This document shows, piece by piece, positions 1 to 8,122 of a stretch of DNA of 64,000 nt (position 1 is its first letter; each line of letters opens with the position of its first letter). The stretch comes from Enterococcus thailandicus (GTDB lineage Bacteria; Bacillota; Bacilli; Lactobacillales; Enterococcaceae). Under the pieces are notes generated by a model. It was not told where the DNA came from, did not search any database, and saw only the letters and a list, made by a program, of their open reading frames with translations. The stretch is taken from NCBI RefSeq assembly GCF_001886265.1, contig NZ_JXLE01000006.1, positions 1 to 64,000 on the forward strand, written 5' to 3'. The position numbers and the translations under genes were made by a program.

Positions 1-924
1 AACACCCTACGAAATATTTTTTGGAGTAACGTTGCTTTGGGAAATCTAAAAATCGATAATGTTTCTGTCACATTTTGTCAAAAATTGGCGAATAGTTGGT
101 CACGTGAGCATCCAAAACGATTCAAACAATATTTAAATTATGCTGGGATGGTCTTCAAATATGCTGAAACACTTGATGAAATAAAAAAAAATCCTTTGGA
201 TCGTATCATTATTCCAGTAGTGTTTGATGACGAAAGAGCAAAGAAGAATTTCTATTCGAGAGAAGAATTATTGGACTTTTTAGCGGCATACAAAAAAGTT
301 GATCAACCTAAACGCTACACGCTGTTCTTGCTGTTAGCCTATACAGGACTTAGAAAAGGCGAAGCGTTATCTCTGACTTGGCGTGATATTGATTTTAAGA
401 GAAAAACAATTACAATTAATAAAACATTGGCTTCTGGTAAGAATGGTGTTCGACTTATCCAACGACCAAAAACAAAAGCAAGCAACGGTACTATTAGCAT
501 TGATGATACTGTCATTAATGCTTTAAAAGAATGGCGCGCTCAACAAAATAATATCTTGAAAAGATTCGGGCATATCGCTTCTATTGATCAATTAGTTTTT
601 AGCCAAGATGAAGATAACTCCCTTTTGTACTCAAGGACACCACTCACTTGGCTTCAAGTTTTTTACCAACATCATCCAAACATGAAAAAAAGTACGGTTC
701 ATGGATTTCGTCATACCCATGCTTCTTTACTTTTTGAGGCAGGTGCAGATATGAAGCAAGCACAAGATCGATTAAGACATACCAATATTAAGACAACAAT
801 GAATACCTATATCCATGTTACACAAGAAGGAAAAGATGAAACAGCCTCACTCTTTGATAATTTTATGGCAAATGGTAAACATGTGGGTCAAACTTTGGGT
901 CAAACAAAAAACCCGCTCGAATGA
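1..924 (+). CDS. Tyrosine recombinase/integrase, 5' end outside window
   Basis: Site-specific recombinase of a phage or integrative element. The frame is open to base 1, so the true start lies left of the window; the TTG at 37 is only the first start-like codon. The C-terminal catalytic domain shows the first Arg in TGLRKGEAL, then HGFRHTHASLL (His-x-x-Arg) and the tyrosine in NTYIHVT; an N-terminal SAM-like core-binding segment precedes it. Integrase genes usually sit beside the attachment site, and this one ends inside the terminator of the convergent rplT operon, so the element probably extends leftward with its right junction near 925-960. The last residues fall inside that terminator hairpin. 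Whether the element is a phage or an ICE cannot be told here. Confidence 0.9.
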   Translation, partial: NTLRNIFWSNVALGNLKIDNVSVTFCQKLANSWSREHPKRFKQYLNYAGMVFKYAETLDEIKKNPLDRIIIPVVFDDERAKKNFYSREELLDFLAAYKKVDQPKRYTLFLLLAYTGLRKGEALSLTWRDIDFKRKTITINKTLASGKNGVRLIQRPKTKASNGTISIDDTVINALKEWRAQQNNILKRFGHIASIDQLVFSQDEDNSLLYSRTPLTWLQVFYQHHPNMKKSTVHGFRHTHASLLFEAGADMKQAQDRLRHTNIKTTMNTYIHVTQEGKDETASLFDNFMANGKHVGQTLGQTKNPLE

Positions 925-934
925 GCGGGTTTTA
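905..934 (-). terminator. Terminator of infC-rpmI-rplT, shared with integrase end
   Basis: Seven-base GC-rich stem (CCCGCTC/GAGCGGG) with a 4-base loop. The T-run is longer on the minus strand, so its main job is to end the ribosomal-protein operon; it carries a short T-run on the plus strand as well. It contains the stop codon of the integrase. A second perfect 8-bp hairpin (AACGTTGA, loop TAAA) follows at 934-953. Confidence 0.8.
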
Positions 935-960
935 ACGTTGATAAATCAACGTTTATAAGC

Positions 961-1320
961 TTATTTGTTTAATGAATCTTTTGCTTGGTCAGCTAATGCA
1001 GTAAAAGCTGCTGCATCGTTAACAGCAAGGTCAGCTAACATTTTACGGTTGATGTCGATTTCAGCCAATTTCAAACCGTGCATTAATTTTGAGTAGCTTA
1101 AGCCATTCATACGAGCTGCTGCGTTGATACGAGCAATCCATAATTTGCGGAAGTCGCGTTTCTTTTGACGACGATCGCGATATGCGTAGTTATATGAATT
1201 CATTACTTGTTCTTTTGCTGTTTTAAATAAAGTGTGTTTTGAACCGTAGTAACCTTTTGCTAATTTTAGCATTTTTTTACGACGTTTACGAGTTACTGTT
1301 CCACCTTTAACACGTGCCAT
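961..1320 (-). CDS. rplT: 50S ribosomal protein L20
   Basis: L20, 119 aa, an early-assembly 23S rRNA-binding protein and the known autoregulator of this operon in Bacillus. The sequence is full length with the typical basic N-terminus (MARVKGG, then an Arg/Lys-rich stretch) and the conserved globular C-terminal half. It is last in infC-rpmI-rplT, 57 nt after rpmI. Ribosome binding site AGGAGG lies 7 nt before the ATG. The L20-type leader at 2183-2350 fits feedback control of the whole operon. Confidence 0.98.
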   Translation of the reverse strand: MARVKGGTVTRKRRKKMLKLAKGYYGSKHTLFKTAKEQVMNSYNYAYRDRRQKKRDFRKLWIARINAAARMNGLSYSKLMHGLKLAEIDINRKMLADLAVNDAAAFTALADQAKDSLNK

Positions 1321-1377
1321 GTTTAATTCCTCCTAAAAATAAATCTTCTCATTGAAATTTTTCTAAATTTGCGTTGC

Positions 1378-1578
1378 TTATTTCATTTTTGCTAGTTGTT
1401 GACGGATACGTTTAAAATCGCCACTAGCAACCATACGTGCTTTACGCAATTGACGGCGTTGTTTTTTTGTTTTGCCGTGGAAACGGTGACTTGTAAACGC
1501 GCGGTAACGTTTCAATCCGCCTTTACCAGTACGTTTGAATCGTTTTGCTGATCCGCGGTGTGTTTTTTGTTTTGGCAT
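1378..1578 (-). CDS. rpmI: 50S ribosomal protein L35
   Basis: L35, 66 aa, a small very basic large-subunit protein. The N-terminus [14 protein letters not shown] and the [14 protein letters not shown] segment are characteristic. It lies between infC and rplT in the standard order and has a GAGGAGG ribosome binding site. Translation is probably coupled to the operon-wide L20 control. Confidence 0.98.
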   Translation of the reverse strand: MPKQKTHRGSAKRFKRTGKGGLKRYRAFTSHRFHGKTKKQRRQLRKARMVASGDFKRIRQQLAKMK

Positions 1579-1649
1579 GACTATATTTCCTCCTCAAAAT
1601 CTTTCGTTATCCGACCATTGACTGTTCAACAATCAGTTAGTCATTCAAA

Positions 1650-2168
1650 TTACTTACTGTCGTTTTTCGGTGCCAGCGTCAAGAACATGCTGCGTCCGTC
1701 CATTTTCGCTTTTTGTTCCACTGTTGCAATATCAGCAGTTTCTTCAGCTAAGCGATTTAAGACTTTTTGACCAATCTCTTTATGGGTAATGGCACGGCCT
1801 TTAAAACGGATAGAAGCTTTCACTTTATCGCCTTTTTCTAAGAACTTACGTGCATTACGAAGTTTTGTATTGAAGTCATTTACGTCAATTGTCGGACTTA
1901 AACGTACCTCTTTAACATTGATCACTTTTTGTTTTTTACGCGCTTCACGGTCTTTTTTCTGTTGTTCAAAACGGAATTTCCCGTAATCCATGATTCGCGC
2001 AACTGGTGGTTTCGCACCTGGGGCAACTAACACAAGATCCAAGTTTGCTTGTTCAGCAATCTGTAATGCTTCTGCTTTTGTTTTAACACCTAACTGCTCG
2101 CCTTCTGAACCGATCAATCGTAATTCTCGTGCACGAATGCCGTCGTTAACCATCATATCCTTTGCTAT
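1650..2168 (-). CDS. infC: Translation initiation factor IF-3, probable ATA start
   Basis: IF-3 binds the 30S subunit, blocks 50S joining and proofreads the start codon. The N-domain begins with [10 protein letters not shown], and the linker and C-domain carry [11 protein letters not shown] and the MFLTLAPK end. The longest open frame starts at an ATG at 2174-2172, but that ATG is only 1 nt after the extended Shine-Dalgarno GGAGGTGA (2182-2175), too close for normal use. The codon two triplets later, ATA at 2168-2166, has 9 nt spacing and would give (M)[16 protein letters not shown]-3 genes of other bacteria use a rare AUU start for autoregulation, so an ATA start here is plausible. First gene of infC-rpmI-rplT. 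Confidence 0.93.
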   Translation of the reverse strand: MAKDMMVNDGIRARELRLIGSEGEQLGVKTKAEALQIAEQANLDLVLVAPGAKPPVARIMDYGKFRFEQQKKDREARKKQKVINVKEVRLSPTIDVNDFNTKLRNARKFLEKGDKVKASIRFKGRAITHKEIGQKVLNRLAEETADIATVEQKAKMDGRSMFLTLAPKNDSK

Positions 2169-2182
2169 GGTCATTCACCTCC

Positions 2183-2350
2183 AAATATTATGAGAGAAAG
2201 AAAAGCTTACCGAATTTTCGGTAATAAAAAAACGAGTTCTTTTTATCAGAACCCGCGCATAATCCACCTAAAGAATCGGCGAAAACTATCTAGCCCAGTG
2301 ACTATATCAACTAAGGCGAGAAGCGCGTGCTTCTGCTTTTATTTCTCAAC
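2183..2350 (-). promoter_or_regulatory. L20-type leader of infC-rpmI-rplT with attenuator
   Basis: Untranslated leader of about 170 nt between a sigma-A promoter and infC. It contains a terminator hairpin (stem GGGTTCT/AGAACTC, 2234-2254, then T7) followed by a smaller hairpin and the infC ribosome binding site. Upstream is a GC-rich segment with an imperfect stem around 2300-2335. Position, length and terminator match the L20-binding leader of low-GC Firmicutes; a covariance-model match was not run. Confidence 0.7.
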
Positions 2351-2356
2351 TTCACC

Positions 2357-2385
2357 AGTTTATCAAATTTACTTGAACATGTCAA
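2357..2385 (-). promoter_or_regulatory. Sigma-A promoter of infC operon
   Basis: Minus-strand -35 TTGACA (2385-2380) and -10 TAAACT (2362-2357) are separated by exactly 17 nt. Transcription would begin near 2350, giving the long leader described above. Confidence 0.75.
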
Positions 2386-2485
2386 CTCTTTATCTAAAAT
2401 AAAGGACCTATTTTAAAAAGATATCCTAGCATTTTCTCTTTATTTTATTTATCTTTAAGATAAGAAAATAATTTGGAGGCAACCT

Positions 2486-3118
2486 ATGAAAAAGAATGAT
2501 CCTATTGCACCTATCTTATCTCACCTAGAGGAAGGCGACTTTTATTTAGAAGATGAAGAACTCTTTTCAAATCTTTTAGTCAAAGATAGCGACCAAAGTT
2601 ATTTATCCGCAAAAAATTTGATTATAAGAGACAGCCACATTCAAAAATTAACCATGCAAAAAACTATTTTGGAAAGTTTTGAATGTAGCAATGTCATTTT
2701 CGACCACTGTGATTTTTCCAATTTAGAATGGATTGGTGCCAGTTTTCACCAAGTAACTTTTCAACAATGCAAGTTAACCGGAACAAATTTTGCGGAAGGC
2801 TATCTTCGTGATTGCTCATTCAATGAATGTTTAGCTTCGATGGCCACTTTCAGCAACACGAATTTGAAAACTGTCCGCTTTTCTGACTGTCAACTAGAAG
2901 ACACCGAATTTTATGAAGTTCGATGGAAAAACTTATCCCTGCTCAACAATCAGCTCACAGGATCTAATTGGTTCCGTACACCTCTAAAAGCATTGGATTT
3001 TAGAACAAATGACTTTACTAAAATTGCACTTTCTCTAGAAAATCTCTCTGGTTTATCAGTCGACCAAGAACAAGCTTTAGTCATCGCAGCTAGCTTGGGA
3101 CTTATCATTGAAGAATAA
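2486..3118 (+). CDS. Pentapeptide-repeat protein, Qnr-like
   Basis: Protein of 210 aa with imperfect pentapeptide repeats (A/C-x-L/F-x-x), for example in FDHCDFSNLEW, CKLTGTNF and CQLEDTEF, spanning about residues 45-185 and predicting a right-handed beta-helix. The C-terminal segment GLSVDQEQALVIAASLGL resembles the helical tail of Qnr-like proteins found in Gram-positive bacteria, which mimic DNA and protect gyrase from quinolones. Enterococci carry chromosomal members of about this length. A quinolone role is inferred, not shown. Ribosome binding site TTGGAGG. It stands alone, convergent with the CorA gene only 1 nt away. Confidence 0.75.
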   Translation: MKKNDPIAPILSHLEEGDFYLEDEELFSNLLVKDSDQSYLSAKNLIIRDSHIQKLTMQKTILESFECSNVIFDHCDFSNLEWIGASFHQVTFQQCKLTGTNFAEGYLRDCSFNECLASMATFSNTNLKTVRFSDCQLEDTEFYEVRWKNLSLLNNQLTGSNWFRTPLKALDFRTNDFTKIALSLENLSGLSVDQEQALVIAASLGLIIEE

Positions 3119-3119
3119 T

Positions 3120-4025
3120 TTATTTAATTCGACGCCATAAAGCAACTAACATCCAAACGGATAAAATCAGACTGATGACCAGCGCAATTCCCCAACCAAA
3201 CACAGAGTGAGTAAATGGTAACTGTAAGTTCATTCCAAAAAAACCAGTGACGATCGTCGGAACGGTCAACAATAATGACCAGACAGTTAAGAATTTCATC
3301 GTGTCATTTAGGTTGTTATTCAACAAGTTATTATAAGTTCCAGATAACTGGTCTAAAATTTGTGATGCCAGATTCGTCATCTCGACTGCCTGCTTGGCTT
3401 CAATCAATGCGTCATCCAATTGTTCCTTTTCGCCTTCAGACATTTTACGATAAATAGCTAAAGCTTTTATCTGCTCAATCAACACAGCATTTTGTTTTGT
3501 CCCTGTGACTAAATAAACTAGTCCGATTTCTAAGTCAGATAATTGCAATAAGTTTTGATTACTTGTTTTTTCTCGTAACTTTTGATTTAAGCGTTGTCGC
3601 TCGCTATTCACTTCTTCAACTAATGGGAAAAAGGAATCTGAAATCAAAAATAAAGTTTGAAATAGCAAGCTATATACACTCATGTTAGGTGTGCGTTGTA
3701 GCAATGATTCCATTAGACGTACTACATAACCAGTATTTTCTGTAGTAAATGTAAAAATACCGTTCTCTTTCAAAATAAAGGCCATCGGTGTTGTTTCATA
3801 ATGATTTTCACTTTTCCTTTGGTGAGGAACATTGTAGACAAGAAGCATTGCCTCATCAAGCACATCATATTCTACCCGTGCGCGTTCGTTTTTATCGAGA
3901 GAGTAAGTTAGCATCTCGTCGCTTAATTTATACTCTTCTTTTAAGTTTTTAACACCAATAACATTGTCACGTTGAATATTTAGCCAAAAATTTTGGTCAG
4001 AATTAAAAAAACGTTTATTACTCAT
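3120..4025 (-). CDS. CorA-family magnesium/divalent cation transporter
   Basis: Membrane channel for Mg2+ or related divalent cations. The two C-terminal helices flank the signature GMN motif in GFFGMNLQLPF (about residue 265), preceded by the long cytoplasmic alpha/beta domain and stalk helix; the protein ends in a positive WRRIK tail. Start chosen at MSNKRF (301 aa) because AGGAGGT lies 7 nt upstream; an in-frame ATG 5 codons earlier overlaps that ribosome binding site. Single-gene unit, in the same orientation as the deoxynucleoside kinase upstream but separated from it by a terminator. Confidence 0.92.
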   Translation of the reverse strand: MSNKRFFNSDQNFWLNIQRDNVIGVKNLKEEYKLSDEMLTYSLDKNERARVEYDVLDEAMLLVYNVPHQRKSENHYETTPMAFILKENGIFTFTTENTGYVVRLMESLLQRTPNMSVYSLLFQTLFLISDSFFPLVEEVNSERQRLNQKLREKTSNQNLLQLSDLEIGLVYLVTGTKQNAVLIEQIKALAIYRKMSEGEKEQLDDALIEAKQAVEMTNLASQILDQLSGTYNNLLNNNLNDTMKFLTVWSLLLTVPTIVTGFFGMNLQLPFTHSVFGWGIALVISLILSVWMLVALWRRIK

Positions 4026-4069
4026 TATTGACCTCCTCATAACACTTTCTCTTAACAGTATAAAGAAAA

Positions 4070-4110
4070 AAACTATTCAAACAAGGTAAAAGCCATTGCT
4101 TGAATAGTTT
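4070..4110. terminator. Terminator after deoxynucleoside kinase
   Basis: Eleven-base inverted repeat AAACTATTCAA/TTGAATAGTTT with T-runs on both sides. It ends the minus-strand deoxynucleoside kinase gene before the corA start. Confidence 0.75.
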
Positions 4111-4114
4111 TTAT

Positions 4115-4774
4115 TTAATATACAAATTGTTCTTGACGGATTTCAGCTAATTTTTCTTTCACGATTCGGACCACTTCATCTTTTGCTTGTGGATCTTCGA
4201 CAAAATTGTAGCGATCTCCATCAATTTGAATTTTAGGACTTTCATTGTAGTTTTCGTACCATTGATCATAACGACGATTCAATTCTTGATAATAATCATA
4301 TAACGATGGGTCAAAAGATAATTGCTCATATGAACGACCACGTTTCTCGATTCGTTCCAACATTGTATCAAAAGAAACTCGAATATGAATCAGTAAATCA
4401 GGATTTTTTTTGTGGGCTGCATAAGGTAGCTCTTCCATCATATTTTCTAGTAATTCATCATAGACACGCACTTCTGTTTCTGTCGCTCTTCCTAAATCTG
4501 CATTCAAATGGAATAATAAAGAATCTTCATAGATTGAACGGTCCAAAACGTTGTTATCATCTTTCATTGCTTGTTTAATACTTGCAAAACGTTTATTTAA
4601 AAAATAAATTTGTAATAAAAAAGCATATTGCTCAGGGTTAGCATAAAACAAAGGTAACACTTCATTATCATCAATTGATTCATAAAAAGCCTGACTATTA
4701 AATTCTTCAGCTATCATTTCTGTTAAACTTGACTTTCCTGCACCAATTGTACCAGCTAAAACGATCACGCTCAT
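4115..4774 (-). CDS. Deoxynucleoside kinase (dGK/dAK family)
   Basis: ATP-dependent kinase that phosphorylates deoxynucleosides for salvage of dNTP precursors; 219 aa, cytoplasmic. The P-loop is GTIGAGKSS at residues 8-16, the DRS signature is in VLDRSIYEDSLLF, and the lid-like Arg segment is RIEKRGRSYEQ. Length fits the Firmicute deoxyadenosine/deoxyguanosine kinase group; base preference cannot be read from sequence alone. GGAGGT 4 nt before ATG. Monocistronic with its own terminator. Confidence 0.9.
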   Translation of the reverse strand: MSVIVLAGTIGAGKSSLTEMIAEEFNSQAFYESIDDNEVLPLFYANPEQYAFLLQIYFLNKRFASIKQAMKDDNNVLDRSIYEDSLLFHLNADLGRATETEVRVYDELLENMMEELPYAAHKKNPDLLIHIRVSFDTMLERIEKRGRSYEQLSFDPSLYDYYQELNRRYDQWYENYNESPKIQIDGDRYNFVEDPQAKDEVVRIVKEKLAEIRQEQFVY

Positions 4775-5103
4775 TTACCTCCAACTCACTTCATTACTAA
4801 ATATTGTATGTGTTTTTCAATCTTTCTAAATATACCCCCAATATCTAGTAGTGTCAAATGGAATTTATTGAACGCCCTTCGAAAAAAAACTCAAAAAAAT
4901 TCTTAAGAAAACAGTGATTTTTTGACAGAAAACGCATTCTTGGTTTTACTTATTGAGCGGATTTAGTAAAATAGGGAGGAAATGATTTTTGGTTTGCTTT
5001 TTTTCACATCATCAAACCAAATTCTCGTTGAGTAGCGCAACTATTTAGGGCGCTTTATTTTTTGTCTAAAAGTTACTGTTATGTGAGGAAAAGGAGTTAA
5101 GTT
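4775..5103 (+). promoter_or_regulatory. Leader region of the mevalonate operon
   Basis: 329-nt gap. A moderate promoter is TTTACT (4945-4950), 16 nt, TAAAAT (4967-4972). The transcript would then carry two hairpins: a 9-bp stem TTTGGTTTG/CAAACCAAA around 4988-5022, and AGCGC/GCGCT (5034-5054) followed by a T-rich run. A 17-codon open frame, ATG 4982 to TAG 5035, begins almost at the predicted transcript start and is probably not translated. The real mvaK1 ribosome binding site AAGGAG is at 5090-5095. Confidence 0.45.
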
Positions 5104-6054
5104 ATGGCAAACTATGGCCAAGGGGAATCAAGCGGAAAAATTATCTTGATGGGTGAACATGCCGTTGTATACGGCGAACCAGCAATTGCCTTTCCATTTT
5201 ATGCAACGAAAGTCACTGCACAATTTGAAACGTTAACTGAAGATGTTACCCAAGATCAATTGTTTTCAGCCTATTATGTAGGAAAGTTGATTCATGCACC
5301 ACAAGCACTCAAAAATATCAAAGCTTTAGTCACACATTTAAAACAGGATCATGGTGTCAAGGAATCAGTCAGCCTCACCATTGAAAGTACCATTCCTGCT
5401 GAACGCGGAATGGGTTCTAGCGCTGCTGTTGCAGTAGCAATCACACGCGCCTTTTATGATTATCTTTCACTTTCACTAGCACATGAAACATTGTTAAGCT
5501 ATGTTCAGATTTCTGAAAAAATTGCTCATGGCAACCCAAGTGGAATCGATGCTGCCGCTACAAGTAGTCATAACCCAATCTATTTTATCAAAGGGCAACC
5601 TTTCGAGTATTTCACAATCAACTTGGATGCTTTTTTGATTGTTGCTGATACTGGGATCAAAGGACAAACGCGGGAAGCTGTTAAAGACGTCGCTCATTTA
5701 TTTGAAAAAGACTCACACAAGACTGGACAAAAAATTCAACAATTAGGACAACTCACACAAAAAGCAAAACAAGCAATCATCCAAAACAATCCCGAAAATT
5801 TAGCGCAAGTCATGAATCAGGCACAAGTTACATTGAGAGAATTAACAATCAGTAATCATTTTCTAGACCTATTGATTGAAACAGCGTTAGATGCTGGTGC
5901 TCTAGGAGCGAAATTAACTGGAGGCGGACGCGGTGGTTGTATGCTCGCTCTTGCCAAAACAAAAACAGAAGCCCAAGCGATTTGTACAGCTCTGGAAGAT
6001 GCCGGTGCTGTAGCTACTTGGATTCAAGGATTAGGAGTACATACCCATGTTTAA
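5104..6054 (+). CDS. mvaK1: Mevalonate kinase
   Basis: Phosphorylates mevalonate to 5-phosphomevalonate, first step of the lower mevalonate pathway to isoprenoids. GHMP-kinase fold, 316 aa: N-terminal GKIILMGEHAVVYG, ATP loop ERGMGSSAAVAVA (about residues 100-112) and C-terminal KLTGGGRGGCMLAL. First gene of mvaK1-mvaD-mvaK2-fni; it overlaps mvaD by 8 nt, pointing to translational coupling. AAGGAG ribosome binding site, ATG start. Confidence 0.97.
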   Translation: MANYGQGESSGKIILMGEHAVVYGEPAIAFPFYATKVTAQFETLTEDVTQDQLFSAYYVGKLIHAPQALKNIKALVTHLKQDHGVKESVSLTIESTIPAERGMGSSAAVAVAITRAFYDYLSLSLAHETLLSYVQISEKIAHGNPSGIDAAATSSHNPIYFIKGQPFEYFTINLDAFLIVADTGIKGQTREAVKDVAHLFEKDSHKTGQKIQQLGQLTQKAKQAIIQNNPENLAQVMNQAQVTLRELTISNHFLDLLIETALDAGALGAKLTGGGRGGCMLALAKTKTEAQAICTALEDAGAVATWIQGLGVHTHV

Positions 6055-7024
6055 AGGAAAAGCTCGTGCTTACACGAATATTGCACTCATCAAGTATTGG
6101 GGGAAAAAAGATGAGGAATTCATTTTACCAATGAATAATAGTTTATCTCTTACACTAGATGCTTTTTACACCGAAACAGAAGTCATCTTCTCTGATACTT
6201 TTACTAAGGATGAATTTTATTTGGATGGTGAGCAACAAGACGAAAAAGCAACGAAAAAAATCAGCACTTTTCTTGATCTTGTACGAGAAAAAGGCCAAAC
6301 AACGCTCAATGCGCAAGTTATCAGTCAAAATTTTGTTCCTACAGCTGCTGGACTTGCTTCCTCCGCAAGTGGCTTAGCTGCATTAGCTGGTGCTTGTAAT
6401 GAGGCACTTCAATTAGGCTTAGATAACGCAGGATTATCTCGATTAGCTCGTCGGGGCTCTGGTTCAGCGTGTCGTAGTATTTACGGCGGATTTGTGGAAT
6501 GGGAAAAAGGGGTTGACGATTTTACCTCCTACGCAAAGCAAATCCCTTCCGATCATTTTGAAGATGATTTAGCCATGGTCTTTTTATTACTAAACGATCA
6601 GCAAAAAGACGTTTCTAGTCGTGATGGCATGCGTCGCACAGTTGAAACTTCAAGCTTTTATCAAGGCTGGCTTGACTCCCTAGATGCAGATTTAGCGCAG
6701 TTAAAGCAAGCCATTACTGACAAAAATTTTCAATCTTTAGGGGAAACAATGGAACGAAACGCATTAAAGATGCATGGCACTACACTAGCAGCGAACCCAC
6801 CGTTTACTTACTGGTCTCCTGATAGTTTAAAAGCAATGCAAGCAGTCCGGGATTTGAGAAAGCAAGGCGTTCCGTGTTACTTTACAATGGATGCTGGACC
6901 AAATGTAAAAATTTTAGTCGAGAAAAAACATTTAGCTGCAGTTAAAACAGCTTGTAATCATTTATTTAGTGAAAAACAAGTAGTTTCAGCCCAAGCAGGT
7001 TCTGGAATTACGATTATCAAGTAA
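6047..7024 (+). CDS. mvaD: Diphosphomevalonate decarboxylase
   Basis: ATP-dependent decarboxylation of diphosphomevalonate to isopentenyl diphosphate. 325 aa; start region ARAYTNIALIKYWGKKD is the family signature, TAAGLASSASGLAAL is the ATP-binding glycine-serine loop (about residues 100-115), and SGSACRSIYGGFVEW and YFTMDAGPNVK follow as expected. Starts inside the end of mvaK1 and lies 12 nt before mvaK2. Enzymatically it acts after mvaK2, although it precedes it in the operon. Confidence 0.97.
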   Translation: MFKGKARAYTNIALIKYWGKKDEEFILPMNNSLSLTLDAFYTETEVIFSDTFTKDEFYLDGEQQDEKATKKISTFLDLVREKGQTTLNAQVISQNFVPTAAGLASSASGLAALAGACNEALQLGLDNAGLSRLARRGSGSACRSIYGGFVEWEKGVDDFTSYAKQIPSDHFEDDLAMVFLLLNDQQKDVSSRDGMRRTVETSSFYQGWLDSLDADLAQLKQAITDKNFQSLGETMERNALKMHGTTLAANPPFTYWSPDSLKAMQAVRDLRKQGVPCYFTMDAGPNVKILVEKKHLAAVKTACNHLFSEKQVVSAQAGSGITIIK

Positions 7025-7036
7025 AGGGAGATTTTT

Positions 7037-8122
7037 ATGATTGAAGTATCTGCACCAGGAAAGCTTTACATTGCTGGTGAATATGCAGTTGTAGAAACTG
7101 GGCACCCTGCCATCATCGTGGCGGTTGACCAATTTGTCACGGTAACAGTCGAAGCGGCTAGAAAAGTGGGAAGTATCCAGTCTGCACAATATAGTGAGAT
7201 GCCGATTCGTTGGACTAGAAGAAATGGTGAATTAGTTTTAGATATTCGAGAAAATCCATTTCATTACATTCTGGCAGCAATTCGGTTAACTGAAAAATAC
7301 GCACAAGAAAAAAATAGTTTGCTTTCTTTTTATGACTTGAAGGTAACCAGCGAGCTAGATAGTTCAAATGGCCGAAAATATGGTCTTGGTTCAAGCGGTG
7401 CTGTTACGGTCGCAACTGTTAAAGCATTAAATATTTTTTATGATTTGCACCTAAGCCAGTTAGAAATTTTCAAAATTGCTGCTTTAGCAAATCTAGCTGT
7501 TCAAGACAACGGTTCTTGCGGAGATATTGCCGCTAGTTGTTATGGTGGTTGGATTGCTTTTTCTACTTTTGATCATCGTTGGGTTCAGCAACAAGAAAAA
7601 CAGCAGACAATTAGTGAGTTACTTGCAATGGATTGGCCAGGACTTTCGATTGAGCCCCTTGAGGCACCAAAAGATTTACGATTGCTTATTGGTTGGACAG
7701 GTAGTCCAGCTTCTACTTCTGATTTAGTTGACCAAGTCCATCGTTCACGAGAAGATAAAAAAACGGCTTACGAAACATTTCTTAGAAATAGTGAAAATTG
7801 TGTCAATCAAATGATTCAAGGATTCAAACAAGATGATGTGGCTCTGATTCAAAAACAAATTCGGCAAAATCGCCAATTGCTACGCAACCTATCTACCGTT
7901 ACCGGTGTGGTCATCGAAACACCTGCGTTAAATGAATTGTGTAACTTAGCAGAAGAATATGAAGGAGCCGCTAAGTCTTCTGGTGCTGGCGGTGGTGATT
8001 GTGGAATCGTGATCGTGGATCAAAAATCCGGCATCTTACCTCTCATGAGTGCATGGGAAAATGCAGAAATCACACCACTTCCACTTCATGTTTATAGTTA
8101 TCGCAGAAAGGATCAATCATGA
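7037..8122 (+). CDS. mvaK2: Phosphomevalonate kinase
   Basis: Phosphorylates 5-phosphomevalonate to 5-diphosphomevalonate. GHMP kinase of 361 aa: APGKLYIAGEYAVVE at the N-terminus, KYGLGSSGAVTVATV loop (about residues 113-127) and SSGAGGGDCGIVIV at the C-terminus. GGGAG ribosome binding site. It overlaps fni by 4 nt (ATGA), so the two are likely translated together. Confidence 0.96.
   Translation: MIEVSAPGKLYIAGEYAVVETGHPAIIVAVDQFVTVTVEAARKVGSIQSAQYSEMPIRWTRRNGELVLDIRENPFHYILAAIRLTEKYAQEKNSLLSFYDLKVTSELDSSNGRKYGLGSSGAVTVATVKALNIFYDLHLSQLEIFKIAALANLAVQDNGSCGDIAASCYGGWIAFSTFDHRWVQQQEKQQTISELLAMDWPGLSIEPLEAPKDLRLLIGWTGSPASTSDLVDQVHRSREDKKTAYETFLRNSENCVNQMIQGFKQDDVALIQKQIRQNRQLLRNLSTVTGVVIETPALNELCNLAEEYEGAAKSSGAGGGDCGIVIVDQKSGILPLMSAWENAEITPLPLHVYSYRRKDQS

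Noticed and set aside
4925-4939. cre site before the mevalonate operon
   Set aside because: Two mismatches at key outer positions of the consensus; too weak to claim.
4982-5035. 17-codon leader peptide before mvaK1
   Set aside because: Shine-Dalgarno spacing is only 2 nt and the predicted transcript start falls at about the same place, so translation is unlikely.
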